The position numbers and the translations under genes were made by a program. Below are positions 22,882 to 36,700 of a stretch of 46,547 bases of DNA, piece by piece (position 1 is the stretch's first letter; every line of letters begins with the position of its first letter). The notes beneath the pieces were generated by a model that was not told where the DNA came from, did no database searches, and saw nothing but the letters and a program-made list of their open reading frames with translations. Origin of the DNA: Saccoglossus kowalevskii (lineage: Eukaryota > Hemichordata > Enteropneusta > Harrimaniidae); assembly GCF_000003605.2 (NCBI RefSeq), contig NW_003128864.1, forward strand, positions 544,105 through 590,651. The letters run 5' to 3'.

Positions 22882-22961
22882 CTACACCCTCACTTCAGTC
22901 CTGGTCAATCCCAGTGATTGGCTTTCTTCAGGCGTTAAACCACTTTTAAGAGTTCTTCTCA
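22882..22961 (-). CDS. FHOD: FHOD exon c11, C-terminus
   Basis: Acceptor CTCTCTTTCAG, phase 1 entry. With the T left by c10 it reads [27 protein letters not shown], stop TAG. It completes the basic tail of the DAD region. The Ser and Thr in R-K-S-L-R-R-T correspond to Rho-kinase sites known in mammalian FHOD1. Confidence 0.92.
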
Positions 22962-25900
22962 CTGAAAGAGAGCAGAAAACAATTACAATGTAAATACCTA
23001 GAACATCAGCAATACTATCCTATTTGGAGGTTATTTGAAGGTAATGCTGGATATAATATGTATTATTATACATCTGTCACCAGAACGAATTCCAAATAAG
23101 AAATGATTACACGCGTAAGCGTCCTCTAATAATAAAAACAAACATGGCTGCCACCAGAATTTGACCAGACTCCAAACAAAGAAGTTCGATACTCTCACTG
23201 TACTGTCTTTGTGCACATTTTGAGGTATCCTCGTTATAACCTCATAGTATTGATAAGAGCAGTGTTCATATTTTTATGTGTATGTAAGTGAGAAAACAAA
23301 TATCAATATTGCTTCTATGCAACACCACACTGTATCTCTGGCATTACTCGTGAATAACCTCTTTATCTGTAATGGCATGAAATTTGCCTATCACCAACCA
23401 TGTCAGGCTTTGTTGGAAAAAAGATGAGCATGACAGGTAGCAGCCCGAACCTATGAGAGCAGCTGAGAGCACAAATAATGTGAGGGATTACTGTCAAACA
23501 TCAAATTATGTTAACAACTAGGGAATTTTCTTATTTCTAACAATGTACTGAGTAAATTTGAATCTGGTAAGGCTCTGGATTTGGAGTTGCACTTTGTGAG
23601 CCATTGTTATTTTTTTGATCAAATCAAGATTTAGTACCTGCAAAGTGTTTTCACCGATCTTCAACTTTGTGACCCGGTATTTCTGGCTCTTTATAATGGA
23701 ATGCAATTATTACAGTTTAAAGATATAATATACTACAACATTTCTGATCATTTTTTTTTCAAGATTTCAGTGTTCATCAAAAACGCTGAAACGATTGTTA
23801 CCAAAAACTAATCAGGTCTGTGAATAGTCATTAAGCATCTATGTACCAAGTTTTATTGAAATGTAATGATTAGTACTTGATATATTTGTAGAAAATTCGA
23901 AAATTGACTAATTATTATGCAAATTAGGTGATTAATATGCATGGGGATTCCTACCCAGAACTAATCAGGTGTGCGCATTGTCCCAGAGCATCTATGTATC
24001 AAGTTTCATCAAAATCAAATGAGTGGTTCTTTAGATATCAATGGAACAGTTATGGTACAGCTAACAATCAGCTGATTATCATGCAAATTAGGTGATTAAT
24101 AAGCACAGCTTTTAACCAAAGACAATTAAGCTAAGACAGCACTTACAAGACTTCCTATTCATCTGTCTAGCTCGCTTTCTTTCCCTAGGAGTATGTCTAT
24201 TAGCAGGTGCTGTAGCTGACTTTACTAATAATTCCATCATTTCATCATTAGTATCATCCATCAGCAACTCATCTGGCCCATGGTGACGTCCTAACACCAA
24301 CAAGAAATAAGTTAATCAATTATGGCAGAATCCTTCTCAAATCACAGTAATTGTGATTGTCCAAATACAGACATACTAATTGAATTTCAAATTAATTAAT
24401 ATGAACTTACCCTGAGGTTTCCTTCGGTTCTCCAGAATTTTATCACCAGGTGCTGTACCACTTTTTGTCAGTAATGATTTAAGTTTATCATCGTCATCCT
24501 TTGCTTTTTGTATTTTGTTGAAATTTTTAGTCTGTGAAAAGAATCATTAAAAAGTATGTTAATGCGGATGCATTAATAATAAATATTAATGAGCAGGAAC
24601 CCCCCCCCCCCCGCAGTTTTTAGTGACTGTTAACAAAGTGCCAAATAATTATTTACACTCATGTTACAGACATGCATTTTTATTCAACATCATTCGTTAG
24701 AATTAAAATGTCCATCAGTCAGCCATTTTGACTCAAATCTGGGGAGGTGGACAGATGTTTAGTTGACAATATTTTCAATGATATATGGCCATGCATGACC
24801 AAGATCTAGTTCCGGAATGGCATAAATGCTTGATTTTGATGAATGTTTAGCAATAAAATTTGGCCATCTTGAATTGCATCATGAAACGAATACATGTACA
24901 CATGTGTGATATGATGTGTGATATTTGAATGAAATCGGCTCAGGCATGTTTAAGACACAGGTGCAGAAGGACGGATACACATATGCCTGAAGGTGAAATT
25001 ATAAGACTTTGTTTTCGGTCTATGTTCAAACAGGAACTAACAGCCACTATGTTACCAGATATTGGTGTTAAGGAGATTTCATCATTAACTATTTAAGAAG
25101 TTATAAATGTTCAGAAATGAGTAAATACTTCAGGATATCAGACTCACATCTGTTATGAGTTTTCCCCTCGTCTTGTTTCTTTCTCTTTGGTTGGCCTTCT
25201 TCTTCTGCATCTCTTTAACTCTCTCCCGTGTTGTTCTATACTCGAGGGCAAATTCACTGATAATCTTGCAGAATTCATTGATTTTATAATCTTTTGCTGA
25301 ATCCCGTGAAATTCCAAGGAAAAGCAGTAATCTGTTAAACCTGCAGTGGTGAAGTTAGACATATGTGAGCCCTTTGTTGTAAAGGTTTCATGAATCTTGG
25401 CACAAAATGTTTGTAGACAACATGATTTAAAGGCCATGACAAATGGTGGCTTTAATACTATGATATTTTGAAATACCTTGAAATTTATTATCATTATGAT
25501 TCTTAATAATATATTACAAGATAGAATTGCAGATTTCAGTTAAACCAACCTGTTGATAACCCTTCTGTGAACAGTTTTTAATACTATTATCCTTTCAGCA
25601 CAATCTGCCAAAAAATCTTGTAGCCTGAAAATCAGATGAAAAATTAGAATTATATTAATGAATATGCATCACAATATCATAACTTTGATTTTAAGGTTGA
25701 TTTTAAGTAGTGATAACTACACCAGAAACCATGCGTTGATTTGACTATGCCTTTAAACAGGATTTGGAAAAGATGGATCTTAAATATACCAGTAAAAATT
25801 CAAATCACTTACTTGAATCTTAGCTCTGAATGACTGTCATGTTTGACTATTGCTTTTAAATGATCCCATGATTCCTTGCATCGTTTTTCCATATTACTCA

Positions 25901-28900
25901 GATCATGAGCGACCTCATCAAAATCAACCTGGAATTATAGCACATAATAAGAAATTCATAAAATTATGCAAGCATAACCATGAGCAAAATCAATCCTAAC
26001 CCCTAATTAGGATATAGACTGTTGTTCTACTTGGAGGATACGATAAATTTGGTGTTCAATTTCAGATGTCATATGAGTATAATAGTTTTTATTAAGAATC
26101 AAAGAAATGCGGGGCCTTACCTTACTGCACCTCGTGATCGGGCCAATTTCTGAGTACAGATCACTGGTGTCTGGAAATGTCTCCATGACTGTGTTGCATA
26201 GATGATAGAGTAATGTTTGTTTTCTGACTGTATCTTTGACTTCTGGGACTTTGGCAAGATATTCCAACTGAAAACCCTTGGACTGCAACAATAAAACAGC
26301 AGAATTAAAGGTTTTGATTAAATCAAATGCATCTCATTTGTACATAGGTAGAAATCTCTTACTACCTGAGTAACTTACCTGCGAGTCATTCAGAAAGTTA
26401 CCAATAGTAAGCAATGTTGCCAGAATTTGCTTAAAAGTTTTATTGACTTTTAACTCTTCCATACCCTTCTTGAGGTCCATCAATGGCTCAGCCACCTCCT
26501 ACAAATACAGCAATAAAGAACAATTCTTATTTTGATTCTCAGCAGCAGGTTTTGTCCAGTCATTTACACCGTGTCACTTGCAATAATAAATGAAGATACA
26601 GTCAAATTATTGTAGAGTAGTACTCATTGGGATAAGAACAGAATACAGAAAAAAAGAATACATACCTGCTCCATGGACTCGTATTCTAATTTGAATAACC
26701 AGAGATTCAGTCTTGCACTAAGTTCACTAATAGATGCTAGTGTGAGCAAGAACTGTTCTGCCGTTCCCAGCGGCACTTCTGGATTGGTTAACACAGCCTC
26801 TTTTATCTTTGTCTTTTCTTCCTCGGTGGGCAGCATTGTTAAAACTTTCTAAAAAGGGAAGAAATAAAGAGTTCAAGCGTTGTATTTTAAATTGATCACA
26901 TAAATTTCTGACAATCAATTTTAAGAATTTGTAAACTACCAAAACATCAGGAAATGTTATATTTAAAAACATATTCCGTCTTGTTTTAACAAGAAGGGTG
27001 CAGCCACAGTCAGGTGGCGCACACGTGATAATAAAAAAAAAAAAATACAATATTTACTATATGGGGGCCGCCATCTTGAATGCAGGATAAAACTAAATAA
27101 GAGACAAGTTGTGAAATGCGTTTTCCAGATTCCTACAAATCTGGGAAAAAATACGATCCGTTGGGATTATATTAAGCCAACCGATAACAAAATTCGGCCG
27201 GATTCAGCGTTTTTGGGTGGAAAAATCCCTTGCATACAAACACCTAATTACACGAAGAACATAGAACATTTTCCTGGGGTATTTGAAACCGAAATTGTCA
27301 TTGATTGGCTGCTGAGCTGGAATGAAATTTTTTGGTAAATACTGTGGAATACTTTATTTTTGCTGGAATTAATTTTCGCTGAAAAGGCTTTTTGGGCGTT
27401 TTGTATGGAATTTATTTTCACTGATTTTTGATGAGTTTAATGTGAAATATAGAAAAAAGTATAATCGCTGGATTTTATTTTCACAGAAACATCCCTTCAG
27501 CGAAAATGGCGAAAATAAATTCCAAGCGAAAATAAAGTATTCTACAGTATAGTACATGTAAATATCGTATTTATTTTATTATTACGTGTGCGCCAGCTGA
27601 CTGTGGGTGCGGCCCACCCTACTACACAATGCACACAACAAAAATATGACAGATTGATTTAACTGACCTCAATGGCTTCTCTGTTCATTGCCATACTATC
27701 CATTGACAGTATAGCAGCTTTGATTGTCCTGATGTTCGGCAACACTGTCATACCAATGTTGATAGCATTAGAACGTTTGGTATCCAAGCATGTTATCTCC
27801 TTCTTCTGATTAGTTTCTTCTTTTTTCTGTATTTAAGTAAAACAACATACATGTTATCCAGCAGTGAAATGATTTTGTTCAGCACTCTATTGATCTGATT
27901 TTAAGACTCTGAGAAGGATTGCAAACATGTTTGCGGTTATAGGATTGAGTACAAACAAAATAAACATAGTTGCTGAGATGCTAAGATCTATCACAACTTT
28001 ATTATTTGCATCATGGCTTCTCACACTGATGCATTCAAAAAATAAATGTGTTAAATACCTTCAATGTTATATCCTTTGTTCTTGATTCAAACAAATGTTC
28101 TAACTTTGTAGTGTCTAACTCTACTGTTTCTAGCTGACCCCAAATAGTGTTCTCATCTTTCTTAACCTGAATTGCAGGTGTTGGTCGAACTTCCTTCCAA
28201 AACAATCGAACAGTCTTTTTTGATTTTCTAGAAAGGGTCCCCCCTGTAGATTGATTTGGTGGTGGTGGTGGAGGAGGAGGAGGAATTCTCCCATCACCAG
28301 TAGTAAGTCCCAAAAATGGTGGTGGAGGTGGTGGTGGTGGGGGAGCTCCACCAAAGAAAGGTGGTGGCGGGGGTGGTGGTGGCGGTGCACCACAGAGTGT
28401 TCCATTATGAACTGGGATAATCTCTTGAAGTACATCTTCCTCATCAGAGTCACCAAGATCTGTGAAGTCCATATTTTTTATTTTTAGTTCCCTTTCAGTT
28501 GCTGCCATCAGTTCATCCCAGCGTTCATCGGCTTCCCTTTTAGGAGCTTCCACTTTACTTTGCCCTTTGTCAGTGCCCTGCTGAGAAGGACCAGAACCAG
28601 CACCGTGAAGTCCTTCCAGGGCTTGTCCGATGAAACCAGTCACATCTCCACTTGGACCAACAGGCCCTTTACCACTGGAATCATCAGTGCTACTTTGCAG
28701 CCGTTCATGGGCTGAATGCACTGCTCCAGCATTGTCTAAATCAACTGATCCTATGACATCCATTATATCCATATCTGATTGGAAAGTTTGTGATATCCTT
28801 CGAGTTGGAAGAGGTTTATCCATTTTATCCGATCTCTCTTCTTCTGTGTTTTTGGGCTTTGCCATCATTTGAAGCATCCAACGTTTGTTGTTCGATAAAG

Positions 28901-31900
28901 GCATATCTGATGAGTCTTTCCGCCTGTCCTGATCTCTTTCATCCATAACCTTCGCCATTCCTTCTTCTGACTCTTTCTGAGGATCCAACAATTGTGCCTC
29001 CAAATCTGATTCAGCTATTGGTCGACGCCTTGGATCCTTACTTGAAATTTTTGTAAATACTGCAAAATTACAAAGATAATTATTAATCACATCTCCTTCC
29101 CAGATGCTCTTAAGAACTGACCACACAAAATGACAATGTTTGTCACGTAACATAAAATAGACTTGCATGGCTTGAAAGGATTAAAAAGTCATGACAGTAC
29201 AGAATCATAGATTATTGAGTGGCATGATACATGTATTATCATATGATAAAAATGTTTCTAGTGACAACAAGCAACCTTGTGATTGGTAGAGCTCTGCTGT
29301 AATTGACAAGTGCAGAGGGCAGTGGCAGTTACTAGGTGGATAGGAGAAGTGGAATCCCTGACAGTTTAGTAATTGTGGCAATGGTCACTGGAAGGCCATA
29401 TCCCATAAATATTTGTGTAATGTAATGCATTAATATGTATAATTGATCATGTGGGTGTACAGGAACATGAAGTTGTTGTCTCTATTACCAGAATATATAT
29501 TTTTGCACTGTTCAGCATCACCTATATAAAAGCAGCAAACGTTTAAAACCTTGAAATGACCTTGACCTGAACTTTCTGGAAAACACTGGTCCATGCAGTT
29601 CATTTTTCAAGACAATGTGTACTGAGAAAGCCTAGCCTCCAACTAATACAGTTGTCTATATATAACGTATGGGAAAGTGAAAAAATAAAAAAAATACATG
29701 TAGTAAAAAAACCCAGAAAAAATGGAGATGTCTTCACCAAATGAACAAACTTAAGAGAGGACCAGTCCATGTGTGTACATTATAAATTTCAAAGCAATGT
29801 GGCAGGCGGTTTCAGAGAAAAAATCAAAAAAGCAAAACAAATGCACTAAAAACACTAGACACTTGCATATAATGCCATGAAAACAATAAGTCTGAGTGTA
29901 ATCCATGTCAACAACATTCATGCTAAATTACAAAGCAATCTGACAAGCGGTTGTGAAAAATATCATTTTAAACCATAAATGACAAAAGTATTCCCATATA
30001 GAGGTTTACATGTGATGTCATGATATGAACAAATCTGACAGAGGACCATCTCGGGTAGGTGTGGTATGAATAGCAAGGCAATCCTAGCTGATGGTTTTGG
30101 AGAAGAAGTTGTTTGAACGATAAAAGTTGACTGATGAAGTACAACGTTCGATAGACTAACAACGACAGGTGTGGTCAACCCATGAGCTCTGCTCGGTCAT
30201 CTTCGATAATATGTATGACGACAATGTGTCATTCATACAACACAAGTGGAACAAAATAAGCATCACGAGTTTATCTTTACCTGGTGCACTACTTTCTGAA
30301 CTCTCTGTTGAGGCAGTGGAAGCTGATGATATCATAGATGGTGTTGGTGATTTGTTTTCATCCCTGGAACTACTATTGGATGAAAAGCTTGACACTGAGC
30401 AGTTATCCCTCTCTTTGACATCCTCATTCATCTTCTCTTTCTCAGATGAAAGATTCACCTGACTCCTGTTCTTTGGCTTTGAAGCAGTGAGTTCTGTGAA
30501 TAGACACAAAAATATGCATGAGTTCACCACCATCTACATCGATGTTAATAATTGTGTTAGTATAGTCAGCTGTGAATAAAAAAGGTGAACAGATTGTGAT
30601 GAAAAGAGAAGTGGAAGACACACACTTACTCTTCGTGGATACAAGCTCTGTTAGAATATCAGAGAGCTCATCTTGCTCTAGCACTTCTGAAGAGTAAACA
30701 CAGCACACCAGAAATAAGATGGAACACAGAAGAAGTATTAGACAAGAAGAAGAAACAGGGTGACAGAAGAGTTAAGAGGAAGCAAGCACCATGATGTAAA
30801 TTTAGAAACTTTATCCCAGACAGTCAATTTGGCTGCAAAAAAGGGTCACACATGCATCATTTTGCACTGCATCTATGCTAGAATATTAGGAATGGTTAAT
30901 GGTGTAGTAAAAGCTGTAGTAAAATGTAAAGAATTCCAGATAATCTGTTTAGATATATGGAGAATATTAGATGAAAAGTTGTTAGTACTGATTGTTCACT
31001 TTCTAGCAATAAGAATGCTTGAAGATAACTGCATCAAGTCATTACCCACACAATCCTAAATGATTTATACTAACAAACAGTTATGACAAGGGTATTTTTT
31101 TCAGTCACAAATATTTTGAATTTTGATGTAGAACTGATCATTAAGAACTGTGGATAATGTAATTGAGCCATGTCATGCTGGAAAAAAGTATATAATCAGT
31201 AGATGCGATTATGGTGATGTACTGTATATTCTGTGAAACGACAATGAACAAGTTATTATTGTATCATCAACTCAAGTTTAATATGTAATGCTAATCTAGA
31301 GCAGCATGCCTATCATATTGAACTAGGTATTCCTATCTATATCTGATTGGCATACACATACACAAGCATTATGCATACAAAAACACACCATACCTACCTT
31401 CCAACTCTGCTTCAGAATCACTGTCTTCTTCATCCATAAACTCTGTGGCCACAAAACATTCACACACACACACACAAAGAGAACAGAGGTGAGTCAGTTA
31501 TACAATACCTTTGCTTAAAGAAGCTCGTCATGCTGTTAGTTATCTCGAATAGAACAAGGTCTTATTATACCTCTAGCGACAATTCAAGGCTAAATTCAAT
31601 GCACATGAGTATAACATATTCTAATTTGGTAGTACATGTAATGTTAACTTTGTTAACTTGAGAATCTCCACCAGTGGTGGTCTTTCATATATTGCAAGTA
31701 GCGAGAGTCAAGTCATTGACTGAAGCTATGAACCATTATCATAGGGAAAAATCTTCAAAGGCGAAGACAAGATGCAAATAAAGAGAAGTAGTAAATGATG
31801 CAGGTAAGACTAATAAACAAAGATATTAAGCAAATAACTATTATATGATAGTTCTTTGGGGGGTTAGGTTATTAGGAGGCCAGTGTTGAATATGAGATGA

Positions 31901-33740
31901 TTATTCCATAAAATGCAAAAAGTTTTATCATAGGCATGTGGACATAGACATACTTGTTCCTACAAGCCCACTGGCATTAAGTACAGCAAGCAGTAAAGCC
32001 AGTAAATTAGGTACAAGTCTGGCATTACACTAAGCATGTAGCATGAATTAACTGCTACTGAACAAGCATCAGTTAGAGATGCCTAGAACAAAAACCTGTG
32101 TACCTTTGTACAGATATAGTAAAGTCTTAAGAGTTGGTGTAGGAAGTTTCAATAACTCTGGGTCTAATAGAGGAGATACAAAGGATAGGAAGAAAAGAAC
32201 ACACAAAACACGAGTGAACACTAGGAGCAGCTACAGGGACATTAATCAGAAACAACTGTTTGATTCAAAGCAATAAACTTTGAACAGTTATCAAATTTCA
32301 GTAACATGGTAAGTCTCAATGAATGTATAAACGATGTTCATGCAGGTCCATTGTTACCTTGTAGCAGCATAGCAGGAGTATCAGGAAGCAGTTGTGTATT
32401 AGATGGAAGTAGAGCAGTAACTGCTTGAGGTGCTTCAACTTGTCTTGACTTATCTCCAGTTGCATTAGGAGTTTCACGTGGGCCAAGAACCAAGATTTCT
32501 GGCATAACCACTGGAGAAGGAGCTTCTTGTGGGGTTATTCCAGATGCGCTGTTTGTAAGATGTTGATTTAAAGTAGTTCCAGACTGCTGGTTTGCTCGAT
32601 GAAGTTGCATTAGACTCGCCAAAACTTCAGGAGAAGGAAGATTTGCCAGGACTTCTGGTGGTGGAAGATTTGCCAAAACCTCTGGTGAAGGAAGGTTAGC
32701 CAAAATTTCAGCAGATGGTAAATTAGCCAGAACTTCAGGGGATAGTTTAGCTAACACCTCTGGAGTGAGATTAGCAAGAATCTCTGGTGGTGGCAGTTTG
32801 GCCAAAATTTCAGGAGATGGTAGATTTGACAAAATATCAAGTGATGGCAATTTAGATAAAACTTCTGCTGAAGGCAATTTCGATAAGACTTCTGCAGATG
32901 GCAAGTTAGCCAAGACATCTGCTGATGGCAAGTTAGCCAAGACATCTGCTGATGGCAAGTTAGCCAAGACATCTGCTGATGGCAAGTTAGCCAAGACATC
33001 TGCTGATGGCAAGTTAGCCAAGACTTCTGCTGATGGCAAGTTAGCCAAGACTTCTGCTGATGGCAAGTTGGCCAAGACATCTGCTGATGGCAAGTTAGCC
33101 AAGACTTCTGCTGATGGTAAGTTGGCCAAGACTTCTGCTAATGGCAATTCAGTTGATACTTCAGACGATTTCAATGGTGACAATTTCTCCAATGGTTTAA
33201 TCTTTGCAAGTGCTTCTGGAGATAGCAGTCGAGCTAAAATTTCAAGTGGTATCTTATTTTTGATTTGTGGAGGAAGTTTTGCAATAAGTTGAGGTGGAAG
33301 TGATGAGATCAGATCAATAGGAATCTGTAGATTAGGCTTAGAATCATTTTCACCAGGTTGCTCAGTACCACTTGGAATAATGACTGAACCCAATTTGTCT
33401 GACATATCTTGTTGCTGCTTCATCTTTTCTTGGTGCAGTAGCTGTAAATCGAAGGAATCCTCTGGCCAGTCAGAAGGGTACTGAGCAGCATCAGGAGTCC
33501 ACAAAGACTGTATAACACCTTTGTTTTTAACCATTGCATCATCTTTCACTTTATGAAGAAACAGAATGATAGATTTGAAAAAAAGCAGAAGATATAATGA
33601 AATGGCAGAAGTGATAAAACATGAGTGAGTAAAACCAGACACATAGATATTTGTGTGAGAGTCCTACTTTGAAGAAAAGTATAAACAGGCCAGCAAAACA
33701 ATGTATTGACTGTAATTCATGCAATTCACACAAACACAAA

Positions 33741-33781
<41 letters not shown>

Positions 33782-36700
33782 TAAATACATGTCGATATTG
33801 GGGTAATTCATCAGACACAATAATACCCCCCTCTAATATGAATGCAAAAAACACACTAGAATGCATGTTATATACAAGAAGCACAGCAAACAGGGTCAAA
33901 CCATAGTGAATACCTTGTGAAACCATTCTTGCATGTTCCTCTGGAATAGCTGGGAACTCATAGTTCTGTGGCAACAATTCTTTGTTGGGGGGAAAAACAA
34001 AAATTATATTGAGAGGAGATTGGGACTACTTGTACATGAAACTAATTCACAAAAAAAGTCCTGAACATGCAGAGGGGAACACAGAGAAGATATAGAGACA
34101 GTCAAGAAAGAAGGACAAAAAAAGAAATTAAGTTACCCTCTTCAGCACAAGTGATTTCAGTAATGTTATCATCAAGACCAAGATCAAGATAAAGGTCTTC
34201 TAATATGAACACAGGAAAGAAACACAGCAAACACAGCACATGGAAAACACAGGATAGTGGTGGTGTGTGAAAAAAATGGAAAATGGTATGTGAGGTTAAA
34301 TACTAGTTAACATCAATAAAAAAAATGGAGAATATGCAGTCACAGCTCAGAAATTCATGCCTATTAATCTATAGAATAATTAATAAATCACTGAATAAGA
34401 AAAACCTCGAACAGAGAAGGGTAGTGAAAAATATACAATCTTTTAAACTTTGCATGTGGATAAATTTTGAAAATATCAATACTTTACAGTATGCTCAACT
34501 ACCTGATGAATACAGCTGGTGACTGCGTGTGTTCGTTATTACTCAATAGATGAGCTGATGAAAGTGTAAGATTAGCTTGCACACACACACACACAGACAC
34601 AGACACACACATAACGATTCTCCAAAGATAGTTTTACTTCTAACATGCGATGACAGTATCATGCACACAAGATAAACTATGATGGTGAAAACGATGATGT
34701 AGAGAATATTGGATATGATATATGTGTCTTTTTTAAGGAACAATCTAGTTCACTGCTACTGTATTGCGAAAGAAAATAATGAATATGCATCAATAATTGC
34801 ATATATTTTGCTACGCACATCTCTCTATTCATGACAAAATGCAAATTAAAAGATGAGGCATCATGTAAGCTCCCATGATAAAAAAATTTATGATTTTTCC
34901 GTAGCATTATATTACATCACATTTGAGTAGAAAAGTCTGTAAAAAAATATAAACTAATATATAACTCGTTTCCTAGTACAAACATTAACATGGGAACAGA
35001 CCCTCTTTTTTTTAATTTAACGTACTTACTTGCTTAAAAAATGTGAAGAAAGTGTTTTGAATTCTGAGTTTCTGGGAATTTCTGGCTTAAAAAATCAACT
35101 TATCCTCATGAAGAGAAGTCATTCTATTAACAGTTACATTGTAGCAAGATGATGAGATGGAATGTTAGATTGGTTAGTGATTAATCATTCCATGATGTAT
35201 ACTTAGATTCAACATTACACTTTTTTTTACTCACTTGGAATGTTTGCATTGACATCAGTTGTGGGTACATCCTCTGTAAAGTTTGAAAAGATTAACTGTT
35301 ACAAAAATTCGAAGCCTTTGCTCTTACCTTGTGTATGCCATCGAAGCCAAATTTGCTACACTATTCACAGAATACTCAATTTATTAACAGTAAATCGTTA
35401 TGGAACCAGGGAAACATTCTTGTTCCTATCTGTGATTACCAAATCATGATTTTCTGAATAATTTTTGGTGAAGACTATGCATGCAAAACTATTAATGGTC
35501 ATTGTAAGCTGCGAAATTTCACAGAATTTCACACTCAAACAATATTGTAGCACAAAGAAAAGTCATGCCTATCAAATGCAGGTAGAAACTCTGGTCACTT
35601 AATAAACTGTTACTGGTTGTTATTACCCTCCAATTACATCTGATCAATTACCTAATCTTCAAATAACATATGATAAGCAGCCAGTACCTAAGTTAGAGAC
35701 CACATTCGAGAATGACATGCCCTGTTTTATTAACATGCTTCCTAACTGGTTGATCAATCCTATAAGGGGAGAATTTCTCGACTGATACATGAATTTGCAT
35801 ATTAGGTAAATGAAAAGATGTAATTAAAAGTGATGTACACCAGCAACCTTAACGCCGCTACCCTACACCAAGATTGTGCAAGGTCCTGTATGCAGGACAT
35901 CGGGCAAGAAATGCAAATGCTGACAAAAGTGCATCAAGCATCAATTTGTTGAGGAACAAGTTTGTTATGGAACTGAAAAACCATGATACTTGACAAAAAG
36001 TAGTGTTTGAGTCTTAATCACAATCAACAAACACTGCCACTATACTACATGTAAATATAATCTAAGCCAAGATGTATTTATCACATAACTGTATTATGTT
36101 TTGTGTGCTGTTATGCATTTTCTACATTGTGTTGCAGGCATTAACACTAACAATATCTCTTAAGTCCTTGAATTTACCACCCATGCTCTTTTACATGCAG
36201 CGTCATAGTATTTGAGCTGCTCCCCTCACCTTTGGCAGCATCTGTAAAAATTATCTCAGATTCGGTTTCTGACTCCGACTGAGACTCGTAAATGGATTCA
36301 TCCCCACCTATATATTTAAGTGCAGCACACAACACAGAATGATAGACAAAAAGAGACACAGTAGTGCATAAGTGTGTGAAGTATAGTGAAGGAGAAAGTC
36401 AGTCAACAAAATAACATTAACACATGGTAGAGACAAAAATGTTGTGCTGATAATGAACATACTACATTTAAAGCTGTATTAGGTGCACTTATTGATATGC
36501 TTATAGAAGGTTGTGTTTCAGATTCTGACTTATTCAATATTTTTTGAGCTTATTACAGTGCAATAAACTGAAAGCTAGTCAATTTACACATAAAATAATG
36601 TCACAGTGATAGATTTATCACAGTACAGCTTTAGATGATCAAATACAGGCTGGATAATTATGTTTGGGAATACTGTTCAGACAAAAGAAATACATTGCGG

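Noticed and set aside
28130-28487. His/Trp-rich open frames on both strands over the FH1 region
   Set aside because: Frame shadows of the poly-proline codons in FHOD exon c1.
31952-31968. Possible 17-nt microexon between TGCCAG and GTATGT
   Set aside because: Not divisible by 3, with an in-frame TAG in the expected phase.
32765-33292. 175-codon plus-strand open frame (repeats of AKTSADGKL) and a 109-codon minus-strand frame at 32751-33080
   Set aside because: Shadows of the 27-bp coding repeat of FHOD exon m26. A stop-free repeat unit is open in several frames; only the phase 1 minus frame extends beyond the repeat to proper splice sites.
33551-33977. Cys/Val-rich open frames
   Set aside because: Translation of the CA microsatellite.
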